From positions 1-47,399 of the forward strand of contig RFSG01000009.1 in the NCBI GenBank assembly GCA_009924095.1: a stretch of 47,399 nt of DNA. The letters run 5' to 3'. Below the pieces are notes generated by a model. It was given only the letters and a program-made list of their open reading frames with translations, had not been told where the DNA came from and ran no database searches. Made by a program: the position numbers and the translations under genes. The stretch comes from Sphingobacteriia bacterium. GTDB lineage: Bacteria > Bacteroidota > Bacteroidia > J057 > RFSG01. This document shows, in pieces, positions 1 to 8,371 of the stretch (the first letter of the stretch is position 1; each line of letters begins with the position of its first letter).

Positions 1-206
1 GATAAAAGTTTCTTTATTAGGAAACAAGTTTTTTTACGGAGTTGTCTTTCTAAACTTACTGCCAACATCCCGCTTTGCGAACTTTCACCCCCTGTTGCGC
101 ATACTTTCCTTATGGCTGAACCCCCTATATTCCATTTTAACAGATTCAAAACCAATATTTAGGAATAGTAGGGGTAGCTTCATCTCTTAAAAATATAGCC
201 CCGCAG
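1..206. other. Left-edge non-coding stretch
   Basis: No convincing gene is seen between the window edge and the recombinase stop. On the minus strand an open frame starts at 135 and runs off the edge, but it is short and resembles nothing known to me. The minus strand between about 100 and 63 can fold, with CAACA pairing to TGTTG around a GGTGAAAG sequence, so a structured RNA entering from the left is possible but unproven. Confidence 0.3.
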
Positions 207-1307
207 TTACAAATCCAAATCATCCAAAGGGCTCTTTAACTTTTCTTCCCCTTTCCGGGTAATATGGGTGTAAATCTCTGTGGTTTTAGTCGAGGAATGT
301 CCCAACAACTGCTGTATATATCTCAGATCTGTTCCGTTTTCCAACAGGTGAGTGGCAAACGAATGGCGCAGCGTATGAACTGTCGCATACGGATTCACCC
401 CGGATTTATTGACCGCCTGCCGCAGAATCGCCTGAACACTTCGCACGGAATATTGTCCGTAATCTTGTCCCTCGAATAGCCAATAAGCAGGATTATAAGT
501 TTTTAAATAAGCATTTAATTGGGTCAGCAGCTTTTTGGAAAATACCGTATATCTATCCTTTTTTCCCTTACCCCCTTTGATAAATAATTGCATTCGGTCA
601 ATGAGAATATCATCCTTGCGCAAATTCACCAACTCGCTTACCCTTAATCCCCCGGCATATACGAGCATGAGAATCAGTTTATGTTTAGGGTTGTCTATCC
701 CTTCAAACAAACGCTTTACCTCTTCCTGACTGAATACGCCTGGTAGTTTTTCCGGAGCTTTGGCTCTAACATCAAAAACACGTCGTTCCCCGCCTAGCAC
801 TTTTTCATAATAAAACTTAATCGCATTCACATAACTATTTTGGGTAGCTTCACTCCATTTCTTATGTTTTACCCCATTGAGCAGATAGTTGCGAATCTGT
901 TCTTCCGAAATCTCCTGCGGCAATATCTCCCGATGGGCGTTGAAAAACAGAATAAGTCCCTGACGGTAGGTCTTCATGGTACTGGGACTATATCGCTTGA
1001 GCATAAGTTTTTCTAAGGTCTGGAGTAAAGCATCCTTATGGTATTCCGGCAGTTGATCTGGGTCTATTAAAGATGTTGTTGCCTTTAGCGTAGATTTTTC
1101 CCGGATTTCAATCTGGGTAGTACCAAACAATTTTTGCAATGCCTGCCAGTTATCCTGAGTCTTGGGAATATACCAGCCAAGAGATTTATCCCATTTAAGT
1201 CCGGAAAGACTTTCTAAAATCCCTTTCAGATTTTGGATGTAACGAAGGGGAATAATGCGAATATAATCGGTATCTCTTTTTTTCAGGGGTTCAACTGCGA
1301 TAGTCAT
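207..1307 (-). CDS. Tyrosine recombinase / site-specific integrase (XerC/D-like)
   Basis: This 366-residue protein should cut and rejoin DNA through a covalent phosphotyrosine intermediate. An extra N-terminal domain of about 85 residues precedes a SAM-like core-binding domain (about 90-180). The C-terminal catalytic domain carries the expected residues: Arg in GGLRVSEL, Lys in GGKGKKDRY, HTLRHSFATHLLE, LLGHSS and the nucleophile in EIYTH. At 366 residues it is longer than chromosomal XerC/XerD (about 300), because of the N-terminal extension, so it is more likely an element- or integron-like integrase than the dif-resolving enzyme. I see no integron-integrase-specific insertion. It lies 45 bp downstream of the SSB-like gene on the same strand and is probably cotranscribed with it. 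No att sites were identified. Confidence 0.9.
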   Translation of the reverse strand: MTIAVEPLKKRDTDYIRIIPLRYIQNLKGILESLSGLKWDKSLGWYIPKTQDNWQALQKLFGTTQIEIREKSTLKATTSLIDPDQLPEYHKDALLQTLEKLMLKRYSPSTMKTYRQGLILFFNAHREILPQEISEEQIRNYLLNGVKHKKWSEATQNSYVNAIKFYYEKVLGGERRVFDVRAKAPEKLPGVFSQEEVKRLFEGIDNPKHKLILMLVYAGGLRVSELVNLRKDDILIDRMQLFIKGGKGKKDRYTVFSKKLLTQLNAYLKTYNPAYWLFEGQDYGQYSVRSVQAILRQAVNKSGVNPYATVHTLRHSFATHLLENGTDLRYIQQLLGHSSTKTTEIYTHITRKGEEKLKSPLDDLDL

Positions 1308-1352
1308 ATAGATTGCGTGATAACTGTAGATATTCGAAATATGCGCAACGAT

Positions 1353-1742
1353 TTACCAGGGTAAGCCGGGTATTTCTTCCGATTTTGGGGTAAGAGGAGG
1401 GTGATCCCCAGTCTTTTTTTCAAGGGAGAATATTCTTTCCACTTGTATTTCGGCCACCTTTTTTCGTCCCTGTTCGGGGGTAGTATATTCCCGGTAGTTG
1501 AGTTTTCCTTCGGCATAGAGTTTATCCCCCTTTAGAAATTGGGTGGATGCATATTCAGCCTGATTATTCCAAAGAATTAAAGTATGCCAATCTGTATGTT
1601 GTTGCCAATTCCCTTGTTTGTCTTTAAAAGCCTCGGAAGTAGCCAATTTTAGGGTAGTAACCTTATGTCCACCCCTCAAAATTTTGAGTTCCGGATCTTT
1701 ACCCAAATGGCCAATGAGTTGAATACGATTCAGCGAAAACAT
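1353..1742 (-). CDS. ssb: Single-stranded DNA-binding protein (SSB-like)
   Basis: An OB-fold SSB of 129 residues. The start MFSLNRIQLIGHLGKDPE fits the family; an in-frame upstream ATG at 1796 would add 18 residues with no family counterpart. Motifs GHLGKDPELK, TTLKLATSEAF and DWHTLILWNNQAE are typical. The linker is short and the C-terminal tip ends in EEIPGLPW instead of the usual acidic DDDIPF-type tip that recruits repair proteins. It is likely cotranscribed with the recombinase 45 bp downstream. Size and tail suggest an accessory SSB rather than the main replication SSB, but that is inference. Confidence 0.85.
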   Translation of the reverse strand: MFSLNRIQLIGHLGKDPELKILRGGHKVTTLKLATSEAFKDKQGNWQQHTDWHTLILWNNQAEYASTQFLKGDKLYAEGKLNYREYTTPEQGRKKVAEIQVERIFSLEKKTGDHPPLTPKSEEIPGLPW

Positions 1743-1796
1743 AGACAGTAGATATCGGCCAAAATAAACATAGAAGAGGAAATAATGGTTGGACAA

Positions 1797-2080
1797 CTTC
1801 GGCTGTTTGGGAAGGGGAGATCAACAACTTATCGTTAGCGGTCAATAAAAAAATAGACTTCGATTACCAAGTGAATCCTAAAAAACACCCCCAATTAACC
1901 CTTTTTACCCATATCCAACCTCCTGAAATCTTCCATTTCCTGTACTTTTTTATTATTGAGTTGACTTGTGTATTTCAATTTATTATTTTAAATCTGATCC
2001 GCGCACAGTTACGGAGAACAAACAAACTTTTTTCCTGAGCAGTTGAGCGGGTATTTTCTTTCATTCTAACCATTTTTATT
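1797..2080. other. AT-rich intergenic region between divergent genes
   Basis: This region separates the minus-strand SSB-like gene from the plus-strand helical protein. I found no clear TAnnTTTG box, RNA gene or ORF. It must hold the promoter of the gene at 2081, but none can be pinned down by eye. Confidence 0.35.
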
Positions 2081-2803
2081 ATGTCATCCACTTCAGAAAG
2101 AGGACATGCCAAAAACGTGGCTACGTTCGAACGTCTTGTCCAAACTTGCCAAGGTTTTGGCACCCGCTACAACCCCTCTAACCAGGGAATTACAGTAACA
2201 GCCTTACAAGCTATTTCAACCACCGCCCAGCAGGCCATGACGGCACTAAACACCGCAAAGCCTGCCTATAGCATGGCAACCTCTGAAAGGGAAGATGCCT
2301 ATAAAGGTTTGGATGAGCTCACGCGTAATGTGATAGCAACTTTGGCTGCTAACAGTTTTCCGGATTCTATCATTGCTGATGCAAAAAACATCCAAAGAAG
2401 AATAAACGGAAGTGGAAGTACACCTTCTCATATACAACAGAATAATGATACTCCCACACCCAGAACTCGGTCTACTTCCCAAAGAAGTTATGATAATCGC
2501 GTATCCTATTTCGAACAATTAGTGTTAATGGTTACTGGTCTTACGGGCTATGCTCCGAACGAAACCCACCTTTCTGCAACCGGATTAGCGGCGCATGTAA
2601 CTACTCTTAGAACCTTAAATAGTACAGTTACCTCTACCTTTATCAGCCTTACCCAAGCTAGAATTTCCAGAGATTCTACCTTATATGACCCTAGAACAGG
2701 AGCAGTAACCTTGGCAAAACAGGTAAAAAATTACGTAAAAGCGGTTTATGGTAAGGATAGTACAGAATACCTATCTATCGCTCGCTTAGAGTTTACCAGA
2801 TAG
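2081..2803 (+). CDS. Two-repeat helical protein of unknown function (Bacteroidota-type family)
   Basis: A 240-residue protein without signal peptide or membrane segment. It is an internal duplication: residues about 12-108 (NVATFERLV ... ALQAISTTAQQA ... ERE) match residues about 142-240 (RVSYFEQLV ... GLAAHVTTLRTLN ... ARISRDSTLY), joined by a Ser/Thr/Pro/Arg-rich linker (about 110-140). Each half looks all-alpha. The N-terminus (ERGHAKNVA) and the C-terminal pattern (R-LY---G-V--A--VK-YVKA-YG--S-EY) recall, from memory, a family of uncharacterised Bacteroidota proteins, often multicopy; I cannot verify this here and know no function. It has its own strong terminator (2841-2874) and is followed by the 21-bp repeat array. 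No recognisable Shine-Dalgarno precedes the ATG. Confidence 0.75.
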   Translation: MSSTSERGHAKNVATFERLVQTCQGFGTRYNPSNQGITVTALQAISTTAQQAMTALNTAKPAYSMATSEREDAYKGLDELTRNVIATLAANSFPDSIIADAKNIQRRINGSGSTPSHIQQNNDTPTPRTRSTSQRSYDNRVSYFEQLVLMVTGLTGYAPNETHLSATGLAAHVTTLRTLNSTVTSTFISLTQARISRDSTLYDPRTGAVTLAKQVKNYVKAVYGKDSTEYLSIARLEFTR

Positions 2804-2840
2804 TAATTCCTTTTAGTAATTTACAAGTTGGATAATCCCT

Positions 2841-2874
2841 AAAATAGGGGCAAAAGCCCCTATTTTGTTTTTTT
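2841..2874 (+). terminator. Rho-independent terminator
   Basis: A perfect 11-bp stem (AAAATAGGGGC / GCCCCTATTTT) with an AAAA loop, followed by G and a run of T. It lies 37 bp after the helical-protein gene and separates it from the repeat array. Confidence 0.9.
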
Positions 2875-2894
2875 GGGTGTAATAACATGCGGCT

Positions 2895-3167
2895 AGTTTA
2901 CAATCGCACACCGCGGGTTTACAATGGCATACCGCGAGTTTACAATGTCATACCGTGGGTTTACAATGACATACCGTGGGTTTACAATGACATACCGTGG
3001 GTTTACAATGTCATACCGCGAGTTTACAATGTCATACTGCAGGTTTACAATGTCATACCGCAGGTTTACAATGGCATACCGCGAGTTTGCAATGGCATAC
3101 CGCGAGTTTACAATGGCATACCGCTAGTTTACAATGGCATACCGCGAGTTTACAAAGGCATACCGCG
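2895..3167. repeat. Tandem array of thirteen 21-bp repeats
   Basis: Thirteen head-to-tail units of exactly 21 bp with core TTTACAATGGCATACCGC. Variation falls mainly at the first base (A/G), the base after CAATG (G, T or A) and the last two bases. Because the period is a multiple of three and the unit has no stop codon, all three plus frames stay open, giving repeats such as VYNGIPR; there is no other sign of translation. Where a unit ends in CGCG and the next starts with G, CGCGG pairs with CCGCG one unit later. There are no spacers, so this is not CRISPR. Confidence 0.95.
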
Positions 3168-3209
3168 GAGTGCAAACTCATCTTCCTGGAGTGCACACTC
3201 GTCTTCCTG
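3168..3209. repeat. Two 21-bp units of a second repeat type
   Basis: Directly abutting the previous array are two 21-bp units (3168-3188 and 3189-3209) with core GAGTGCAAACTC or GAGTGCACACTC followed by TCTTCCTG after a short joint. Their period and phase continue the first array although the sequence differs at about half the positions. The second copy contains the inverted repeat GAGTG-CA-CACTC. Confidence 0.85.
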
Positions 3210-3303
3210 AAACATCAAGGGTGCAAAGTTATTTAAACTAAAACCTCCGGGGTTTTATCGTTTCGAGGGTGGGTAATTCTTTGTTTTATTCAAGATCTAT
3301 AAT

Positions 3304-4674
3304 TTAATCCTGAATATTTTCCTCTCTTCTAAGTCCGAATTTTTCTATTTTATTATATAAATGACTTCTTTGAATATCAATTTCTTCTGCGGTTTTGGTG
3401 ATATTCCAAGAATTTTTACGCAGCTTTCTTTCAATAAATTCTTTCTCGGCATAATCCTTAAACTCCTGAAATTTTTCGAACATATCGTAAATATTGGTAT
3501 CTGCTCTTTTATATTTTCGAGGTACTGCAAAGGTGAGTACATCTTGATCGGTAATTTGACGATCACAAAGAATTATCATCCTTTCCATCACATTTCGTAA
3601 TTCCCGAATATTACCATCCCAATCCAGACGAATTAATTCATCCATTGCCTTTTTAGTAATCTCCATTTTAGGCTTACTATATTCTTCACATAACTCTCTT
3701 ACGAATTGTTCCGCTAACAGGGGTATATCTTCTTTCCGATCTTTTAAAGAAGGTACATGAATTAAAATTACACTTAGGCGATGGTATAAATCTTCTCTAA
3801 AATTCCCATTCTCAATTTCAGCTAATAAATCTTTATTGGTCGCCGCGATAATTCTTACATCTACAGAAATTTCTTTATCTCCACCAACACGAGTAATTTT
3901 ATTTTCTTGCAACACACGCAAAACTTTTGCTTGCGCCGACAAGCTCATATCTCCAATTTCATCCAGAAAGAGCGTCCCACTTTGAGCTTGTTCGAATTTT
4001 CCAGTATGCTGACGAATAGCAGTAGTAAAAGACCCTTTCTCATGACCGAACAATTCACTTTCAATTAATTCGGACGGGATGGCAGCACAATTTACTTCCA
4101 CCAAGGGTCCCGATTCGCGACTACTTTTTTCATGAATCCATCTGGCAACTAATTCTTTTCCGGTACCATTTTCACCGGTTACCAAAATTCTTGCATCAGT
4201 GGGTGCTACCCTATCAATGGTATCCAGAATTTGTTTGATTGCATTGGATTTTCCGGATATTTCCCGGGTTTTGCTAATTCTGCGTTTGAGAACTCTGGTT
4301 TCTTGAACGAGGGTATTTTTTTCCAATGCATTTCGCATGGAAACGAGTAAGCGATTTAAGTCGGGGGGTTTAGCGATAAAATCATAGGCACCTTTTCGGG
4401 TAGCTTCTACGGCGGTTTCAATGGTGCCGTGTCCTGAAATCATTAGAATGGGAAGTTCAGGTTTAAGGGCTAATGATTTTTCGAGTACTTCGAGTCCGTC
4501 CATTTTAGCCATTTTGACATCACATAAAACGGCGTCGAGTTCGAGTTCTTTAATTTTCCGGAGGCCTTCTTCTCCGTCGCTGGCTTCTTCTACTTGATAC
4601 CCTTCATAATCGAGAATTTCTTTGAGGGTATTTCGAATAGACTTGTCGTCATCAATGATAAGGATTCGTGCCAT
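3304..4674 (-). CDS. NtrC-family sigma-54-type response regulator
   Basis: A 456-residue response regulator starting at MARILIIDDDKS; an upstream in-frame ATG (4725) would add 17 non-conserved residues. The receiver domain (1-120) has acidic D8-D10, phospho-acceptor D52 (LCDVKMAKMDG) and Lys in AKPPD. The central AAA+ domain has Walker A (GENGTGKE), Walker B (GTLFLDEIGDMS) and the GNIREL sensor region. A Fis-type helix-turn-helix closes the protein (NITKTAEEIDIQRSHLYNKIEKFG). The loop that normally reads GAFTGA and contacts sigma-54 is GSFTTA here; related Bacteroidota proteins often deviate at this loop. The cognate histidine kinase is not in the window. It is divergent from lepA, with palindromic repeats between them. 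Confidence 0.92.
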   Translation of the reverse strand: MARILIIDDDKSIRNTLKEILDYEGYQVEEASDGEEGLRKIKELELDAVLCDVKMAKMDGLEVLEKSLALKPELPILMISGHGTIETAVEATRKGAYDFIAKPPDLNRLLVSMRNALEKNTLVQETRVLKRRISKTREISGKSNAIKQILDTIDRVAPTDARILVTGENGTGKELVARWIHEKSSRESGPLVEVNCAAIPSELIESELFGHEKGSFTTAIRQHTGKFEQAQSGTLFLDEIGDMSLSAQAKVLRVLQENKITRVGGDKEISVDVRIIAATNKDLLAEIENGNFREDLYHRLSVILIHVPSLKDRKEDIPLLAEQFVRELCEEYSKPKMEITKKAMDELIRLDWDGNIRELRNVMERMIILCDRQITDQDVLTFAVPRKYKRADTNIYDMFEKFQEFKDYAEKEFIERKLRKNSWNITKTAEEIDIQRSHLYNKIEKFGLRREENIQD

Positions 4675-4769
4675 AGGAGTGTGTAGTAAAGTGTACGAAG
4701 ATAAGTTATTCCGGTTAAATGGCAATTATGGGGGAGGGAAAAAGGGAGGTGGGGAAAAGATGGGAAGGT

Positions 4770-4938
4770 GTGCAAGTCCGACTTGCAAGTTTTGGGGATT
4801 TGTAATGAGCGGGTTATGTGTGCAAGTCCGACTTGCAAGTTTTATGGGTTTGAAGTGAACAAGTTAAATGTGCAAGTCCGACTTGCAAGTTTTGGGGATT
4901 TGTACTGAACGGGTTAAGTGTGCAAGTCCGACTTGCAC
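4770..4938. repeat. Four perfect palindromes at 50-bp spacing
   Basis: GTGCAAGTCCGACTTGCA occurs at 4770, 4820, 4870 and 4920, exactly 50 bp apart. The last copy is complete as GTGCAAGTCCGACTTGCAC, with nine-base arms around one central base; in the first three the final base is A. The 31 bp between copies are also related (GTTTTGGGGATTTGTA, then GGGTTA), so this is a 50-bp tandem repeat of 3.4 units. It lies between the divergent NtrC-type gene and lepA. Confidence 0.95.
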
Positions 4939-5007
4939 TCATTTTTCACTTTCACACCACCCCTCCCCTTTTTAAAAATCTTCCCCCTAGGGTTACTCCT
5001 TACTTCG

Positions 5008-5015
5008 TACCTTTG
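5008..5015 (+). promoter_or_regulatory. Putative lepA -7 box (TACCTTTG)
   Basis: TACCTTTG fits the Bacteroidota -7 consensus TAnnTTTG and lies 14 bp before the lepA ATG, which would give a very short 5' leader. No TTG is seen at the -33 distance. Confidence 0.5.
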
Positions 5016-5029
5016 TACCCTCTTCTACC

Positions 5030-6817
5030 ATGGACCAAATCCGAAATTTCTGCATCATTGCACACATTGATCACGGCAAATCTACCTTAGCTGACCGTTT
5101 ATTGGAATTCACTAAAACCATTTCTTCCCGTGAAATGCAAGCGCAAGTGTTGGACGATATGGATCTCGAAAGGGAAAAAGGGATTACCATTAAATCGCAT
5201 GCGATTCAAATGGACTTCATTAAAGATGGAAAAAAATATGTCCTTAATTTAATTGATACTCCCGGACACGTTGATTTTTCCTATGAAGTGAGTCGTGCCA
5301 TCGCTTCTTGCGAAGGAGCATTATTAGTGGTGGATGCCGCACAGGGTATCGAAGCCCAAACGATTTCTAACCTTTATCTGGCGATGGAGCATAACCTCCA
5401 TATTATCCCAGTACTCAATAAAATTGATTTGCCGGGGGCAATGATCGAGGAAATTACGGATGAAGTAGTTCAGTTGACCGGATGTGAACGTGACGAAGTA
5501 ATCTTAGCTTCAGCAAAAGAAGGAATCGGAATTGAAGAGATTCTATACAGAATTATTGATACGATCCCCTGCCCTAAGGGCGACCCGAATGCTCCTTTGA
5601 AAGCACTTATTTTTGATAGTGTTTTTAATCCTTTTCGGGGAACGATAGCTTATTTTAGAGTTTTTGATGGATCTCTGCGTAGCAAAGAGCATGTAAGATT
5701 CATGGCATCTAAAGCCCATTATTATGCCGATGAAATTGGCATCTTACGACTTGAAAAAGAACCTCGTGAACGTATTGAAACCGGAGATGTGGGATACATT
5801 ATCTCTGGAATTAAAGATGTATCTGAAATAAAAGTAGGAGATACCATCACCTCTTTTGATCATCCAGCCTCTACTGCTGTACAAGGCTTTAAAGAAGTAA
5901 AACCTATGGTATTTGCAGGGATTTATCCCGTAGATACGGAAGAGTTTGAAGATTTAAGAAGTTCATTAGAAAAATTAAAACTCAATGACGCATCCCTCGT
6001 TTTTGAGCCTGAAACCTCATTGGCCCTGGGCTTTGGATTCCGTACGGGATTCCTAGGAATGCTTCATATGGAGATTATTCAGGAAAGGTTAGAACGGGAA
6101 TTTAACATGACCGTAATTACAACGGTTCCGAATGTTCAGTTTTTAGCCACCATGACCAATGGGGATATTGTAGAAGTTAGTAATCCCTCAGATCTTCCGG
6201 ATGCAACCAAAACATCCTTCGTAGAAGAACCTTTTATTCGGGCGCAAATCATTAGTAAAGCAGATTTTATTGGCAATATCATTAAACTCTGCATGGATAA
6301 AAGAGGCATTTTCAAAAACCAACATTATTTAACCCCAGATCGGGTGGAACTTGTTTTTGAAATGCCCCTCGCTGAAGTAGTTTTTGATTTTTTCGATAAA
6401 CTAAAAACCATCTCTAAAGGATATGCTTCCTTTGATTATGATATAATTGGTTTTCGGGAATCGCATTTAGTAAAAATGGATATTTTGCTGAACGGAGAAC
6501 CCGTTGATGCCTTGAGTGCAATCATCCATAGAGATAAAGCAGAAGAATGGGGAAGAAGACTTTGTGTTAAACTCAAAGAACTTATTCCCCGTCAACAATT
6601 TGATATTGCTATCCAAGCTTCCATTGGCGCCAAAATCATAGCCAGAGAAACGGTTAAAGCCCTCAGAAAAGACGTAACCGCTAAGTGTTATGGGGGAGAC
6701 ATTAGCCGTAAAAGAAAATTATTAGAGAAACAGAAAAAAGGGAAGAAGCGTATGCGACAGGTGGGAAGTGTAGAGGTGCCTCAATCCGCTTTTATGGCTG
6801 TACTGAAACTAGATTAA
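5030..6817 (+). CDS. lepA: Elongation factor 4 (LepA), ribosome GTPase
   Basis: A 595-residue translational GTPase, the usual length for LepA/EF4, which acts on stalled or mistranslocated ribosomes. The G domain begins at once ([18 protein letters not shown]) with [15 protein letters not shown] and NKIDLPGA. The EF-G-like domains follow, and the LepA-specific C-terminal domain is recognisable by [20 protein letters not shown], ending in [13 protein letters not shown]. It lacks the EF-G domain IV. It is first in a plus-strand series with folD and queE, although folD has its own possible promoter. Confidence 0.98.
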   Translation: MDQIRNFCIIAHIDHGKSTLADRLLEFTKTISSREMQAQVLDDMDLEREKGITIKSHAIQMDFIKDGKKYVLNLIDTPGHVDFSYEVSRAIASCEGALLVVDAAQGIEAQTISNLYLAMEHNLHIIPVLNKIDLPGAMIEEITDEVVQLTGCERDEVILASAKEGIGIEEILYRIIDTIPCPKGDPNAPLKALIFDSVFNPFRGTIAYFRVFDGSLRSKEHVRFMASKAHYYADEIGILRLEKEPRERIETGDVGYIISGIKDVSEIKVGDTITSFDHPASTAVQGFKEVKPMVFAGIYPVDTEEFEDLRSSLEKLKLNDASLVFEPETSLALGFGFRTGFLGMLHMEIIQERLEREFNMTVITTVPNVQFLATMTNGDIVEVSNPSDLPDATKTSFVEEPFIRAQIISKADFIGNIIKLCMDKRGIFKNQHYLTPDRVELVFEMPLAEVVFDFFDKLKTISKGYASFDYDIIGFRESHLVKMDILLNGEPVDALSAIIHRDKAEEWGRRLCVKLKELIPRQQFDIAIQASIGAKIIARETVKALRKDVTAKCYGGDISRKRKLLEKQKKGKKRMRQVGSVEVPQSAFMAVLKLD

Positions 6818-6862
6818 TCTATTTAACTGCTGGGTAATTTATAGGATTACTGATATCCTCTG

Positions 6863-6870
6863 TATCTTTG
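6863..6870 (+). promoter_or_regulatory. Putative folD -7 box (TATCTTTG)
   Basis: TATCTTTG matches TAnnTTTG and ends 3 bp before the folD ATG at 6874. Transcription would start at or next to the start codon, giving a leaderless mRNA. The TTG at 6868 lies inside this box and is not a credible start. Confidence 0.45.
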
Positions 6871-6873
6871 TAT

Positions 6874-7750
6874 ATGATTGTATTAGATGGAAATAAAGTA
6901 GCAGAGGCAACCAAAATTCAGCTTAAAAGCACAACTGATTCCATCCTTTCTTCAGGAAATCGCCCTCCCGGACTGGCAGCAGTTTTAGTGGGAAATAATC
7001 CCGCCAGTGAAACTTATGTAAAACATAAGGAAAAGGATTGCCATCAAGTTGGATTTTACTCAGAAGTGATTCATTGTGAATCTACCATTACCGAAAACGA
7101 TTTATTAAAAATTGTTGATCAATTAAATCAAAATCCAAAAATTGATGGAATAATTGTTCAACTACCTCTTCCCCCGCATATTCGGGAAGAAAAAATCATT
7201 GAAGCCATTTTACCCATTAAAGACGTAGATGGATTTCACCCTATCAATCACGCGTGGATTGGAAGCCCATTTGCCTGCAACGCCTTCCGGAATTTTAGAA
7301 TTATTAAACTATTATCAAATCCAAACCACCGGTAAACATGCCGTTGTGATTGGCAGAAGTGCAATTGTTGGTTCTCCGGTAAGCATATTATTATCTCGCA
7401 ATACAGATCCCGGAAATTGCACGACAACCTTATGCCATAGTAAAACGATAAATCTCCAAACGTTTACCCAACAAGCCGATATTCTGATTGTTGCGGCGGG
7501 AAAACCGCATATGATTAACAAAACGGATATTAAGCCTGGAGCCACTGTAATTGATGTCGGTATTCATAGAGTTCCCGATGCAAATTCCCGTTCGGGTTTT
7601 AGGTTGATCGGCGATGTTGACCCTACAGGAATGGAAGAAGTTTGCCATGCCTTTAGTCCTGTGCCCGGTGGTGTGGGACCTATGACCAGATTAATGCTGT
7701 TAAAAAACACCCTTCAAGCCTATACTTGGCAACAGTCAAAAAATAAATGA
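6874..7750 (+). pseudogene. folD: folD (methylene-THF dehydrogenase/cyclohydrolase), reading frame broken
   Basis: FolD interconverts 5,10-methylene-, methenyl- and 10-formyl-tetrahydrofolate. The first half reads in one frame to 7335 (ETYVKHKEKDCHQVGF, GIIVQLPLPPHI, KDVDGFHPIN). The second half is in the +2 frame, overlapping from about 7229 (LPATPSGILELL, VVIGRSAIVGSPVS, PGGVGPMTRLMLLKNTLQA). Between FHP and PATP there are 31 nt where the family usually has about 42, so an 11-nt deletion would explain both the missing GRL-LG segment and the shift. All other motifs are intact, which suggests a recent lesion or an assembly error. Its TGA overlaps the queE ATG. FolD is usually essential, and no second copy lies in the window. 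Confidence 0.85.
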
Positions 7751-8361
7751 CCCCTTCCGACTTAACAAGTTCTTATGCGATCATGGAGCAATTTTATACG
7801 CTACAAGGGGAAGGCTATTGGTCGGGTACGCCTGCCTATTTTATTCGATTAGCAGGATGTAATGTTGGATGTCATTGGTGTGATGTTAAAGAGTCTTGGA
7901 ATATAAATGACCATCCCCAAATTATAGTATCAGAGCTTTTAGCGAAAGTAAAAGATACCGCAGCCCAACGCATTGTAATCACTGGAGGAGAACCCTTTTT
8001 ACAAGACCTTGGCCCATTAACCCGAGTGTTGAAACATAATGGATATCAATTACACTGCGAAACCTCTGGCACAGCCCCGGTGAGTGGAGTTTGGGATTGG
8101 ATTTGTTTTTCCCCTAAAAAATTTAAAGCCCCTTTACCGGATTGGTATTTAATTGCAAATGAATTAAAGGTAATTGTGTATCAACTTGCCGACTTAGCCT
8201 GGGGAGAAACCCATGCGCTTCATTGTACTAAAGATTGTCAATTATTTTTTCAACCGGAATGGGATTCTCAACGGCATATCCCGGAAACAATAGCGTTTAT
8301 TCAAAATAATCCGCATTGGAAGCTTAGCTTACAAACCCATAAATTTCTTGGTATTGCCTGA
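7747..8361 (+). CDS. queE: 7-carboxy-7-deazaguanine synthase (QueE), radical SAM
   Basis: A 204-residue radical-SAM enzyme of queuosine/preQ0 synthesis, which contracts 6-carboxytetrahydropterin to 7-carboxy-7-deazaguanine. The 4Fe-4S motif is CNVGCHWCDV (Cx3Cx2C), preceded by the family signature YTLQGEGYWSGTPAYFIRLAG. ITGGEPFLQ is the GGEP-type SAM site and CETSG follows. The ATG overlaps the folD stop by four bases (ATGA), so translation is probably coupled. Other queuosine genes are not in the window. Confidence 0.95.
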   Translation: MTPSDLTSSYAIMEQFYTLQGEGYWSGTPAYFIRLAGCNVGCHWCDVKESWNINDHPQIIVSELLAKVKDTAAQRIVITGGEPFLQDLGPLTRVLKHNGYQLHCETSGTAPVSGVWDWICFSPKKFKAPLPDWYLIANELKVIVYQLADLAWGETHALHCTKDCQLFFQPEWDSQRHIPETIAFIQNNPHWKLSLQTHKFLGIA

Positions 8362-8371
8362 ATTTGTTATT

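Noticed and set aside
1..135. Minus-strand open frame starting at 135
   Set aside because: Only 45 codons before the edge, no recognisable sequence, and overlaps possible RNA structure.
2887..3236. Open frames across the 21-bp array encoding VYNGIPR-like repeats
   Set aside because: All three forward frames are open only because the unit is 21 bp and lacks stops; no ribosome-binding site, domain or signal supports translation.
2895..4938. CRISPR array
   Set aside because: The 21-bp units have no spacers, and the 50-bp repeats have related sequence between palindromes; no cas genes are present.
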